35,768 nt of DNA from Acinetobacter bereziniae (GTDB lineage: Bacteria > Pseudomonadota > Gammaproteobacteria > Pseudomonadales > Moraxellaceae), in the NCBI GenBank assembly GCA_009912575.1, contig WNDP01000032.1:1-35768 (forward strand), in the 5' to 3' direction. This document shows, piece by piece, positions 1-7,772 of the stretch (positions are counted from its first letter, which is position 1; every line of letters starts with the position of its first letter). The notes below the pieces were generated by a model that did not search any database, had not been told where the DNA came from, and was given only the letters and a program-made list of their open reading frames with translations. A program made the translations under genes and the position numbers.

Positions 1-1
1 T

Positions 2-676
2 CAAGCTTTGGGTGTGGGCGTAGATGTGCATGATTATGACCAAGTTGCAATTGTCACAACTGTGCAAACGTCTAAACCACATCAGCAAGTGGGCTTTGAA
101 CGCTTTAGCCACTTAGGTCCATTGGCATTATTACCTTTGCCTGGTGAATGCCGCCGTTCAGTTGTTTGGCCAGTAAAAAAAGGAACAGAGGGTGAGTGGC
201 TAGGGGAAGAGAATGATCAGCATTTTCTCGATGCTTTGCAACAAACCTATGGAGATCGCGCGGGTAAATTCCAAAAGACAGGCAAACGTTTTAGTTTTCC
301 ATTGTCACAAGTACTGGCAGATAAACAGGCGGTTGGACGTGTCATCTTAATGGGAAATGCGGCACATACGATTCATCCTGTGGCAGGGCAAGGATTTAAT
401 CTATGCATGCGTGATGCTGATGTATTGCTGCGTTATATCACTGCGCAGATTACCAAGTCTGAAGATATAGGTGAGCCTGAGATGTTGAAAGCATATGAAC
501 AGGCTCGCTTAACAGATCAACAACGAGTCATCAAATTTTGTGATTCGGTTGTACGAGGCTTTAGTAATCAGAATCCAGTTTTAAAATTATTACGCAATAC
601 GGGATTAGTAGCTTTTGATGTTATCCCAGGGGTAAAACCCTTGATTGCCAATTATGCAATGGGGTTGAAAGCATGA
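2..676 (+). CDS. ubiH: UbiH, 2-octaprenyl-6-methoxyphenol hydroxylase (3' part)
   Basis: The last 224 codons of a flavoprotein monooxygenase; the frame is open to the left edge, so the start and the N-terminal FAD-binding fold lie outside. The visible part holds the second FAD motif of the UbiH/UbiF/VisC family, GNAAHTIHPVAGQGFN, with the usual GD replaced by GN as often seen in UbiH. UbiH hydroxylates the ring of the ubiquinone precursor at the membrane, inside the Ubi complex. Its stop overlaps the next gene by four bases (ATGA), so the two hydroxylases are probably translationally coupled. The family is clear. The assignment to UbiH rather than a sister hydroxylase rests on this motif and on the tandem arrangement. 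Confidence 0.85.
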   Translation, partial: QALGVGVDVHDYDQVAIVTTVQTSKPHQQVGFERFSHLGPLALLPLPGECRRSVVWPVKKGTEGEWLGEENDQHFLDALQQTYGDRAGKFQKTGKRFSFPLSQVLADKQAVGRVILMGNAAHTIHPVAGQGFNLCMRDADVLLRYITAQITKSEDIGEPEMLKAYEQARLTDQQRVIKFCDSVVRGFSNQNPVLKLLRNTGLVAFDVIPGVKPLIANYAMGLKA

Positions 677-1914
677 TACAACCAAAACTATTAGATGTAG
701 TTATCGTCGGCGGTGGTTTAGTTGGTGGCTTAACCGCATTACTTTTGGCGCAAGGCGGTGTTCAAGCAACAGTATTAGACGCAGCACCCATTTTAGACAA
801 GCAAAAAGTTTTAGCCCAAGCGAATCCACGAGTTTTGGCACTCAGTCAAGCAACCATTCATTTACTTAAAACTGTGAATGTTTGGGATAAAATTGCCCGA
901 AAAATGCCTTATACAGGGATGCAAGTCTGGAATAAAAATGGTTATGGAGAAATTAATTTTGGTCAAGAATCCATAAATTTTCCGACAGATGAACAAAGTT
1001 TAGGTTCAATGGTTGAGCCCAGTTTATTAAATCTTGCCATCCAACAAAAAATGTTGGAACAATTACAAGATTATCGTACTCAAATTAAAGTGGTACGTGT
1101 TGAACAAGGCGTCAGTTGTTGGATGATCCATCTTGCGGATGGCAGTTTGTTAAAGACCAAATTGGTCATTGGAACAGATGGAGCAAATTCATTTGTGCGT
1201 GAGCAAGCTTTTATTGACTACGATATTCTCGATTATCAACAAGCAGGTTTAACCTGTGCGATTCGTACCACACAACCCCACGGCTATGTAGCACGTCAAA
1301 TTTTCCATCCTACTGGACCTTTGGCATTTTTACCTATGGCAAGTTTGAAGCCTGAACAGGCTGAACAATGGATCTCAATTGTCTGGACCTTACCTGATGA
1401 TTATGCAGATGAATATGCCAGCTTAAATGATATGGACTTTTGTCAGCTTCTGACACGAGAAAGCCATCATATGTTGGGTGAGGTCATTGAAGCGAGCCCT
1501 CGTGCGAAATTTCCATTAAAAGCACGCGCAGCACAGCGTTATGTGAAAGATGGACTGGCATTGATTGGTGATGCGGCACATGTCATTCATCCTTTAGCTG
1601 GACAAGGAGTGAATATTGGTTGTTTGGATGCTGCGGTGCTGTGTGATGTCTTGTTGCATGATAAAAAACGTGGTGTTTGGGCGCAGGAGCAGACCCTAAA
1701 ACGTTATGAGCATCAACGTAAAGGACAAAATGATGCCATGATGCATAGTATGTCGATGATTGGTTTCTTAGAAACTGCTGAACTATTTTCTGTAGTTTGG
1801 GCACGTAATTTTGGTCTAAAGAATGTAGAGAACACACCATTTTTTAAAGATCAATTTTTGGCAAAAGCCAATGGATTAGAAACTTTAAAAAGCACGCAAT
1901 ATGCCATTTCATGA
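673..1914 (+). CDS. UbiI/UbiF/VisC-family FAD-dependent hydroxylase
   Basis: A complete 413-residue class A flavin monooxygenase. The N-terminal Rossmann motif VVIVGGGLVGG (about residues 9-19) binds the ADP part of FAD. A DGANSFVR motif follows near residue 165, and GLALIGDAAHVIHPLAGQG near residue 295 is the second FAD motif. Length and order match UbiI, UbiF and VisC, which hydroxylate the ubiquinone ring. Which ring position this one modifies cannot be told from sequence alone. The start ATG overlaps the ubiH stop (ATGA), so one transcript for both is likely. Together they would carry out two of the O2-dependent hydroxylations of aerobic ubiquinone synthesis. Confidence 0.85.
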   Translation: MIQPKLLDVVIVGGGLVGGLTALLLAQGGVQATVLDAAPILDKQKVLAQANPRVLALSQATIHLLKTVNVWDKIARKMPYTGMQVWNKNGYGEINFGQESINFPTDEQSLGSMVEPSLLNLAIQQKMLEQLQDYRTQIKVVRVEQGVSCWMIHLADGSLLKTKLVIGTDGANSFVREQAFIDYDILDYQQAGLTCAIRTTQPHGYVARQIFHPTGPLAFLPMASLKPEQAEQWISIVWTLPDDYADEYASLNDMDFCQLLTRESHHMLGEVIEASPRAKFPLKARAAQRYVKDGLALIGDAAHVIHPLAGQGVNIGCLDAAVLCDVLLHDKKRGVWAQEQTLKRYEHQRKGQNDAMMHSMSMIGFLETAELFSVVWARNFGLKNVENTPFFKDQFLAKANGLETLKSTQYAIS

Positions 1915-2085
1915 TATGACTGATATTTTTTAAACAATCATTTAAACAATATTACGAATTTGATGAAAAAAACACGATTTTATGTATCTAGAGACTAGTC
2001 GAATCCGCAAGAGATTGGTACATTTCTCTGTAAAACATCACTATTTTTTGGATGGTAAATTGACGTCATTGATGGGGAGTTCAAG

Positions 2086-2337
2086 ATGACAGATACAAAT
2101 GATTATGATGATAATTCAGAAGATCAGGCAGTCGACGATGATGAAGCTAAAGCAGCAGAGAAAGGTGCCGCTGCCAGTGATTCAACTGTCTCTGATACTG
2201 ACTTAGCTGAAGCTGAAACACTCACGGTCACTGCGAAAAAAAGGCAACGTGAAGCTTTGGAGGATGAAGTCGCTGCATTTTTAGCGCGTGGTGGAAGAAT
2301 TACTGAAGTTCCGCCAGATGAATCTGCGAAAGATTGA
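2086..2337 (+). CDS. Small acidic SutA-like RNA polymerase-associated protein
   Basis: An 83-residue protein. The first 45 residues are very acidic and low in complexity (many D, E, A, S); a basic patch (TAKKRQREALEDEV) and the segment AAFLARGGRITEVPPD follow. This architecture, an acidic disordered N-terminus, a helix and then FLxRGGxxxEV, resembles SutA of Pseudomonas aeruginosa, a small protein that binds RNA polymerase and helps transcription during slow growth. The Pseudomonas protein is about 105 residues with a longer C-terminal tail, which is missing here. A GGGGAG ribosome site lies 7 bases before the ATG. The homology call rests on remembered sequence and is inference; a plain hypothetical protein is the alternative. 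Confidence 0.6.
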   Translation: MTDTNDYDDNSEDQAVDDDEAKAAEKGAAASDSTVSDTDLAEAETLTVTAKKRQREALEDEVAAFLARGGRITEVPPDESAKD

Positions 2338-2341
2338 TTTT

Positions 2342-2366
2342 AAAAACACCGTCAGGTGCTTTTTTA
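2342..2366 (+). terminator. Intrinsic terminator after the sutA-like gene
   Basis: AAAACACC and GGTGCTTTT flank a GTCA loop. The stem has one A/C mismatch and is followed by a run of T. It sits a few bases after the stop of the small acidic gene. Confidence 0.65.
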
Positions 2367-2383
2367 ATGTCTTTAAAATTTAA

Positions 2384-2923
2384 TTAGGGGCGATTGATTG
2401 GATTTAATGTATGTGGTTGCATTATGATTTCGCCCCGTTGTTGATCATTTCCAATTGCTTCAAAGTCATTACTGATTAAATCAAAAGTAATTTTTGAACT
2501 TTTAATGTGTTGGCCCACATCACTTTTAATCATTGCATTACCTTCTAAAGTGATTATGGATTTTTTCGCATCGAAAGTCATTTTAGTTGCAGAAGCTTGG
2601 ATGTTTTCCTTGGTTTTATAGATTTTCTTTTTCAGTTTTAGAGGATTGCCAAAAGCGACGATAGACACAAGTTGTTTGTTTTTATCTTGATTAAGCTGTA
2701 TTTGATCGCCTGTAATTTGCATACTGCCTTGTTTGGCCATGAAGTTACCTTTGTAATAACCAGAGGAACTATGGATATTAAATTGTGCAAAATCACCTGA
2801 CAGTTGAAGAGGCTCAGCAAAGTCTGGGTCTTGTGCTGCAAATAAAGATGATGTCATCAGAGATAACAACAAGAGTCCTGATTTGGATATTTTAAAAAAT
2901 GAAGTGTTTTGATAATTTGTCAT
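2384..2923 (-). CDS. LptA/OstA-family periplasmic protein (likely LptA paralogue)
   Basis: A 179-residue protein with an N-terminal signal peptide (hydrophobic core about residues 16-28, ending SSLFAA). The mature part is an OstA-like beta-jellyroll: GNFMAKQGSMQITGDQIQL, then a GNPLKL segment, then ITLEGNAMIKSDVGQHIKSSKITFDL. These match the repeating pattern of LptA, the periplasmic bridge that carries lipopolysaccharide (LOS in Acinetobacter) to the outer membrane. The usual lptC-lptA-lptB cluster is not here; the gene stands alone downstream of rsmI on the same strand. It is therefore more likely a second LptA-like protein than the essential one. No strong ribosome site precedes the ATG. 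Confidence 0.7.
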   Translation of the reverse strand: MTNYQNTSFFKISKSGLLLLSLMTSSLFAAQDPDFAEPLQLSGDFAQFNIHSSSGYYKGNFMAKQGSMQITGDQIQLNQDKNKQLVSIVAFGNPLKLKKKIYKTKENIQASATKMTFDAKKSIITLEGNAMIKSDVGQHIKSSKITFDLISNDFEAIGNDQQRGEIIMQPHTLNPINRP

Positions 2924-2968
2924 AAGCTAAAAGTTGTTAACAAATGCTGTGAACGTTAGATAATATGC

Positions 2969-3020
2969 CAATCAACATTGAGAAAGCTTGAGTAAAAAAT
3001 ACTGTTCTCAATATTGATTG
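2969..3020. repeat. Long inverted repeat between rsmI and the lptA-like gene
   Basis: Two 16-base arms, 2969-2984 (CAATCAACATTGAGAA) and 3005-3020 (TTCTCAATATTGATTG), surround a 20-base spacer. They pair at 15 of 16 positions; on the minus strand the odd pair is a G-U wobble, so a minus-strand transcript would form a full 16-bp stem. It lies just after the rsmI stop and may act as an end-of-transcript or stability hairpin. No T-run follows it. Confidence 0.6.
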
Positions 3021-3047
3021 TTTGGTTAAAGTATTTATATCACGTGA

Positions 3048-3890
3048 TTATTTGTCTGTAAGTTCTAAGGCACGCTGATAGGCAATTTTCTTTTTTATTC
3101 CCATAAGATCAGCGGCAAGTTGTGAAGCTGCTTTTACCGATAAATCCTGTAATAATCGCGTGAGTAGTTGATCTAATTTTTCTTGCTCTACATCTTGATC
3201 TTTGGCATCAGGTAGGCCACCTATGACTAAAACGATTTCACCTTTTTGTTGATGGTGATCCTTTTCGATAAAGCTCACCAACTCACCCAATGTCATCTTT
3301 TTAATGGTTTCAAATGTTTTGGTGATCTCACGTGCAAAGCCAACTGGGCGTTGTTGACCAAAAACTTGTGCCATATCTTTAACGCTATCTAAAATTCGAT
3401 GAGGGGCTTCGTAGATAATCATGGTTTGTGTTTCATATTTCAATTTTTCAAGCTGAAGTAAGCGCTGAGTTTGTTTAGAAGATAAAAATCCTTCAAAACT
3501 GAAACGGTCACTTGGTAAACCGACGGCACTCAATGCAGCAATTGCAGCACATGCACCGGGTACTGGAATAACACGAATCCCGTTGTCTTGCGCTGCACGT
3601 ACCAGTTTAAACCCTGGATCACTAATCAAAGGTGTTCCAGCATCGCTCACTAGTGCAATATCTTGACCTTGCTTTAGTTTTTCGATAAGTATATCAATTT
3701 TGTTACTTTCATTATGATCATGACACGCTGTAAGCGGAGTTGAGATATTATAGTGTTTTAATAATTGAGCGGACTGTCGGGTATCTTCTGCCGCAATAAT
3801 AGAAACAGACTTTAAAACTTCAATAGAACGAAAAGTCATATCATCTAAGTGCCCAATTGGGGTCGCTACGACAAATAATTGAGCACTCAT
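3048..3890 (-). CDS. rsmI: RsmI, 16S rRNA (cytidine-1402 2'-O)-methyltransferase
   Basis: An SAM-dependent tetrapyrrole-methylase-fold enzyme that 2'-O-methylates C1402 in the decoding centre of 16S rRNA. Family motifs are clear: the N-terminal LFVVATPIGHLDD, AAEDTR, ALVSDAGTPLISDPG, and the substrate-side GLPSDRFSFEGF. The start chosen is the ATG at 3890 (280 residues, beginning MSAQLFVV), because GGAG lies at the right distance before it. An ATG 12 bases further up would put the start inside the divergent gene and has no ribosome site. The rsmI/lpoA divergence is conserved in gammaproteobacteria. Confidence 0.95.
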   Translation of the reverse strand: MSAQLFVVATPIGHLDDMTFRSIEVLKSVSIIAAEDTRQSAQLLKHYNISTPLTACHDHNESNKIDILIEKLKQGQDIALVSDAGTPLISDPGFKLVRAAQDNGIRVIPVPGACAAIAALSAVGLPSDRFSFEGFLSSKQTQRLLQLEKLKYETQTMIIYEAPHRILDSVKDMAQVFGQQRPVGFAREITKTFETIKKMTLGELVSFIEKDHHQQKGEIVLVIGGLPDAKDQDVEQEKLDQLLTRLLQDLSVKAASQLAADLMGIKKKIAYQRALELTDK

Positions 3891-3900
3891 AAAGGTCTCC
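3891..3900. promoter_or_regulatory. Ten-base divergent gap holding two back-to-back ribosome-binding sites
   Basis: The whole gap between the rsmI and lpoA start codons is aaaggtctcc. On the plus strand AAAGG stands 5 bases before the lpoA ATG. On the minus strand GGAGA stands 5 bases before the rsmI ATG. There is no room for a promoter, so each gene's promoter must lie inside the coding region of the other, or further off. Confidence 0.85.
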
Positions 3901-4851
3901 ATGAAAAATAAGATAGTGTTGAGCTGTATTAAAAGGCTGGTATTGTTGGGAATAATTGGATTTACAATCCAAGTTCACGCAGAAATTCTTGTTATCTTAC
4001 CTGAAACAGGCCCTATGTCGCGAGCAGGTTTAAGTATCAAACAAGGAATATTGAATGCATCTCATGCATCTAAGAACCAAATTCCGTTAAAATTTGTAGA
4101 TTCAGATCAAAAACCGATCAAAACCATATTAAAGCAAAATGTAAATAAAAAGACTCAAATGATCATCGGTCCTTTGGCTCGTCCTGATGTTGAGGCTTTG
4201 ATTAATTTAAAACCAAAAGTTCCAGTGCTTGCTTTAAATGAGGTTTACCCGACCCATAAAAGTGTTTGGCAATATAGTCTGTCTAAAAATGATGATGCTT
4301 TAGCACTTCTTGATTATATTCAGCATGATAAAGTCAGTAAACTCTATGTAGTGCGTGAAAAGGGTACAGAAGCTGAATCAATCAGCTTTTTAAATGCTTT
4401 GTTTGCGAACTATGCTGGAGAGGTTGATCCAGTGGATACAATGCCAAATGTGACTCGAGCAAGTGAAGGTATTTTATTACTTGGGTCAAATCAATGGTTG
4501 GCAAACATAAAGAAGCTTAAAAATAAAAATATTTACACTCAAGCCATTGCTGTGAATGAAAGTAAATCATTGCCGAAGGGGATGAAGTTCTGTGATGTCC
4601 CTGCTTTATATATCAAAGAGTGGGATGATGTCGTGAAAGCATATAAAGATCAGCCTGCATCTTTACCTTATCAGCGTTTATATGCGTTTGGGGGAGATGC
4701 TTGGTATATTGCTGAACAATTTGTATTGAACCCCAATGTGAAAAGCCTAACTTTCAACGGGCGTACTGGTAAAATTAAAATTGAAGGCAATCGTGTTGAA
4801 CGGATTCCACAATGTTTTGAACGTTCAAAAAATAATTTAGTACCGATATAA
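3901..4851 (+). CDS. LpoA-like penicillin-binding protein activator (short form)
   Basis: A 316-residue periplasmic protein with a type 1 periplasmic-binding fold: [22 protein letters not shown] at the start of the mature part, then [15 protein letters not shown]. This corresponds to the C-terminal domain of LpoA (YraM), the outer-membrane lipoprotein that activates PBP1A in enterobacteria. Two differences stand out. The N-terminal TPR-like domain is absent, and the signal peptide (ending about QVHA) has no lipobox cysteine at the cleavage point, so it is probably soluble. Its place between divergent rsmI and yraN is the standard LpoA locus. Activation of a PBP is inferred from the family and locus, not shown. 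Confidence 0.75.
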   Translation: MKNKIVLSCIKRLVLLGIIGFTIQVHAEILVILPETGPMSRAGLSIKQGILNASHASKNQIPLKFVDSDQKPIKTILKQNVNKKTQMIIGPLARPDVEALINLKPKVPVLALNEVYPTHKSVWQYSLSKNDDALALLDYIQHDKVSKLYVVREKGTEAESISFLNALFANYAGEVDPVDTMPNVTRASEGILLLGSNQWLANIKKLKNKNIYTQAIAVNESKSLPKGMKFCDVPALYIKEWDDVVKAYKDQPASLPYQRLYAFGGDAWYIAEQFVLNPNVKSLTFNGRTGKIKIEGNRVERIPQCFERSKNNLVPI

Positions 4852-4862
4852 TTGCAAAAGAA

Positions 4863-5279
4863 ATGGCGAAAAATAATTTGGGACAATGGGCAGAACGAGA
4901 AGCAGTAAAACTACTGCTTCAACAAGACTATGCAATTGTTAAATTAAATTATTTCTCACGTTTTGGTGAAGTTGATATTATTGCAGAATCAAAGCAAGAT
5001 TTGGTTTTTGTTGAGGTTAAAGCAAGAACTTCAACGTATATGGGGCATGCTTTTGAAGCGGTGAACTTGTCAAAACAAAAAAAAATGATCAAGACTGCAC
5101 TCAAATTTTTACAAGAATATCCACAATATGAACAATATTATTGTCGTTTTGATGTAATAGGTTTTGATTTACATCATAAAATTGCAAAAAACGTACAGCA
5201 AGACTTCAGTAAAATCTCTTATGATCAGTCTTGGATTGAAAATGCATTTACTTTGGATGCAGACTTGATTAATCTGTGA
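4863..5279 (+). CDS. yraN: YraN family protein (UPF0102, endonuclease-like fold)
   Basis: A 138-residue protein with the YraN signature: [36 protein letters not shown], then [11 protein letters not shown]. The E, D and ExK residues ([14 protein letters not shown]) form the catalytic-like core of the Holliday-junction-resolvase/restriction-endonuclease fold. A cellular role has not been firmly established for the family. It starts 11 bases after the lpoA-like stop and belongs to the same operon. The ribosome site is weak (AAAAGAA). Confidence 0.9.
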   Translation: MAKNNLGQWAEREAVKLLLQQDYAIVKLNYFSRFGEVDIIAESKQDLVFVEVKARTSTYMGHAFEAVNLSKQKKMIKTALKFLQEYPQYEQYYCRFDVIGFDLHHKIAKNVQQDFSKISYDQSWIENAFTLDADLINL

Positions 5280-5385
5280 CGTAGTTTTTTCCCCACAGTT
5301 TTTTCAAAAAAAATATATGTTCCAGCATCTTAACAGCCATTATAGACGCTGTTTTGTAAGCTAAAATCAATAGGAGTCTAGCTGA

Positions 5386-6090
5386 GTGTTAAAGCGTATT
5401 GTCATCACCATGATGTGTGTAGCAAGTTTGTCTGGTTGCGCTAGTTTTATCTCAGGTGGTACTGGTTCTTCACCAGTGGGAACAGAAAGCGGTGTCCGAT
5501 CTTTAGGGCAGGTTTTTATTGATTCTTCTATTGAGCGTACTGCGAAAATTAATCTATATAAGCTGGATGCTCGATTTAAACAATATCGTGTAAATATCAA
5601 TAGTTTCCATAGTAATGTTTTGCTTACTGGACAAGTACCTGATGCTCATTTAAAGCAGCTTGCCGAAGACAATTTACGTGCAATGAGTGATGTAAAAGCG
5701 GTGCATAATTACTTAACCGTAGGCAATCAGATTGGTTATAGCACGATTATGCAAGATGCTTCTGTCACCGTGAATACACGCGGTTTGATTATGAAGGCAG
5801 CTGTCGTTTCAGATAACAAAGTTTTGGTACATACTGAAGACGGCGTACTGTATGTTTTGGGTCGTTTAAATAATGCTGAAATCGCAGATTTAAATGATGT
5901 TTTACAAAAGGTTGGAAATGTGACTAAAATTGTGACCTTGATCGATAATATTGAACAAGCAAATAATTCCGTCCAAACTTCGTCCTTTACAGCACCTGTG
6001 GTGAATAATGTACAGCAACCTGATGTACAAACCCCTGTTGCGATAGACCCAAATGCTACAGAGCAAAATAATAATGTTATCCAACAATAG
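5386..6090 (+). CDS. dolP: DolP (YraP)-like BON-domain outer-membrane lipoprotein
   Basis: A 234-residue protein starting at GTG, with TAGGAG 9 bases upstream. The N-terminus MLKRIVITMMCVASLSGC is a lipoprotein signal with acylated Cys18; Ala at the next position predicts outer-membrane sorting. Two BON domains follow (about residues 45-110 and 125-190; AVHNYLTVG and VHTEDGVLYVLGRL are typical). The last 40 residues are Gln/Asn/Val-rich and probably disordered. DolP supports outer-membrane integrity and BAM function in E. coli. Its position after lpoA and yraN matches E. coli, except that diaA, normally between them, is absent. Confidence 0.88.
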   Translation: MLKRIVITMMCVASLSGCASFISGGTGSSPVGTESGVRSLGQVFIDSSIERTAKINLYKLDARFKQYRVNINSFHSNVLLTGQVPDAHLKQLAEDNLRAMSDVKAVHNYLTVGNQIGYSTIMQDASVTVNTRGLIMKAAVVSDNKVLVHTEDGVLYVLGRLNNAEIADLNDVLQKVGNVTKIVTLIDNIEQANNSVQTSSFTAPVVNNVQQPDVQTPVAIDPNATEQNNNVIQQ

Positions 6091-6976
6091 GTTAAAATTT
6101 CTCAAAGTTAAACTTAGCAAGCAGTTCGAACAACTTAAAACACAGTTAAAAGCGCATTATCAAGATTTTCGCTTATATGATTTAGGTAGCATTACCATCA
6201 ATGGTCTAACCCCGAAAAAGGGGTATTCTATACGGCAAAATGTTGCTTATGGTCTCAAAGCGAGACAGCGTTTGGATTTGTATATTTCCAACCAAAGCAA
6301 AAACAAAGCTTTGATTGTTTTTGTTCATGGGGGCGCTTGGAGTCACGGCGATAAAAATGCCTATAAGTTTGTAGGTGAAGCATTTAGTCGCTATGGCTAT
6401 AACATTGCGGTTATGAATTATCATTTAGCTCCTGAACATAAGTTCCCAAGCTATGTTGATGATTTAGCCGTTGCTTTAAATTATCTTGAACAACAGCAAG
6501 CACGTTTAGGGATCACTACAGATAGAATTGCCCTAATGGGACATTCAGCAGGAGCATTTAATATTGCTTCATTGCTGTATCATCCCAAAAATTATGCTTT
6601 AGCAACAAAGCCAAATATCAAAGCATTTATTGGAATAGCAGGACCTTACCATTTTGATTATAAAGGGGATGCTTTGGCTGAAAATGCATTTGACCAAACT
6701 ATTCCATATCAACACGTGATGCCGTATTACTTTATTGCAAAGAATGAAGTCAAACATTATTTATTTTTGGCTGAAAATGATCAAATCGTAAAAGCTCAGA
6801 ATTCATTTGATTTCAAGCAGCAATTGCATGAACAAGGTAATCATTGTGAAATCTTGACGATTCCGAAAACGGGGCACATCTCGATTATGGGAAGCGTTTC
6901 GAGTTTATTCAGTCGTTTCTTTATGACACGTTCGGAAATTATAAAAGTACTCGATGATGCAATGAACAAAGCCTAG
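6053..6976 (+). CDS. Alpha/beta hydrolase, esterase/lipase (HSL/BD-FAE-like)
   Basis: A 307-residue serine hydrolase. Visible features are the oxyanion-hole motif VFVHGGAWSHGDK near residue 90, YHLAPEHKFPSYVDDL, the nucleophile elbow GHSAG near residue 163, an acid-loop LAENDQIV near residue 240 and a catalytic His in KTGHISIMG near residue 275. The gene overlaps the end of dolP. The ATG at 6053 and another at 6074 are both possible starts and neither has a good ribosome site, so translation may be coupled to dolP. The substrate cannot be predicted; a small ester or acyl-peptide is typical for the family. No signal peptide is obvious, so it is probably cytoplasmic. Confidence 0.82.
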   Translation: MLQSKIIMLSNNRLKFLKVKLSKQFEQLKTQLKAHYQDFRLYDLGSITINGLTPKKGYSIRQNVAYGLKARQRLDLYISNQSKNKALIVFVHGGAWSHGDKNAYKFVGEAFSRYGYNIAVMNYHLAPEHKFPSYVDDLAVALNYLEQQQARLGITTDRIALMGHSAGAFNIASLLYHPKNYALATKPNIKAFIGIAGPYHFDYKGDALAENAFDQTIPYQHVMPYYFIAKNEVKHYLFLAENDQIVKAQNSFDFKQQLHEQGNHCEILTIPKTGHISIMGSVSSLFSRFFMTRSEIIKVLDDAMNKA

Positions 6977-6991
6977 CAATTGCTAGGCTTT
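6968..6991. terminator. Perfect-palindrome terminator shared by convergent genes
   Basis: A perfect 24-base palindrome: AAAGCCTAGCAA followed by its exact complement. The hydrolase stop codon TAG is part of the left arm. T-rich sequence follows on the plus strand. nudC ends 23 bases away on the other strand, so the hairpin may stop transcription from both sides. Confidence 0.8.
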
Positions 6992-7013
6992 TTATATATG
7001 GAGATGGATTAAA

Positions 7014-7772
7014 TTAATCTTGGTGCATCGGTGTATTGTGAATCACATGTTCAATCATGGCATGTGCGATACTGCCTGTGAAAGGTGTTTCAGGCAGTTG
7101 ATCAAATTTGAAAAATTGAGCATCACTGATTTCTTCTTCTTGCAATACGATTTCACCCGCCTCATATTCGGCTTTAAAGGCGAGCATTAAATTGCTTGGA
7201 AAAGGCCAAGGTTGACTGGATAAGTATTGTACATTCTTTACTTTTAAACCAACTTCTTCCAAAGTTTCTCTTTTCACCGCTTCTTCGAGTGTTTCTCCGA
7301 CTTCGACGAAACCTGCAATCAGTCCATACATATTGCTTTTGTTCTTGGCATTTTTAGCCAGCAGAATTTCATTCTCACCACGTGTAATCACGGTGATAAT
7401 ACAAGGTTGTACACGTGGATATTGATGGTAGCGACAAGCAGGGCAGACCATAGCATATTCAATCGGGTGAACTTCAGTTTCATGCCCACAGTGGCTACAA
7501 AATTTATGATTTCGACGCCATTCAAGCAATTGTACAGCTCGACTGGCTTGTTCAAACTCAGATTTTGTCCACTGTGAAATTAGCTGACGAATAGGAATGA
7601 GCTGATAACCTTGTGGAATTTCATCTTCTATAAAAAGATCTCGGGCAATGATCTGATCACCCGAGTTAAAACTGATATCACTTGCCAATTTTTCGACTTT
7701 TGGGAGTTGTAGGTGTTCATCCACTAAAAGTTGTTGGTGATGAAAGATATAAGCAACTGATAATTCAGACAT
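7014..7772 (-). CDS. nudC: NudC, NAD-capped RNA hydrolase / NADH pyrophosphatase
   Basis: A 252-residue Nudix enzyme that cleaves NAD(H) and removes NAD caps from RNA. A zinc ribbon is formed by Cys92, Cys95, Cys110 and Cys113. The Nudix box runs from about residue 154 (GFVEVGETLEEAVKRETLEEVG). The NudC-specific SQPWPFPSN lies at 186-194 and separates it from other Nudix proteins. The start ATG shares one base with the fimL stop (TAATG), so the two are co-translated. No functional link to fimL is known; the pairing may only reflect operon packing. Confidence 0.95.
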   Translation of the reverse strand: MSELSVAYIFHHQQLLVDEHLQLPKVEKLASDISFNSGDQIIARDLFIEDEIPQGYQLIPIRQLISQWTKSEFEQASRAVQLLEWRRNHKFCSHCGHETEVHPIEYAMVCPACRYHQYPRVQPCIITVITRGENEILLAKNAKNKSNMYGLIAGFVEVGETLEEAVKRETLEEVGLKVKNVQYLSSQPWPFPSNLMLAFKAEYEAGEIVLQEEEISDAQFFKFDQLPETPFTGSIAHAMIEHVIHNTPMHQD

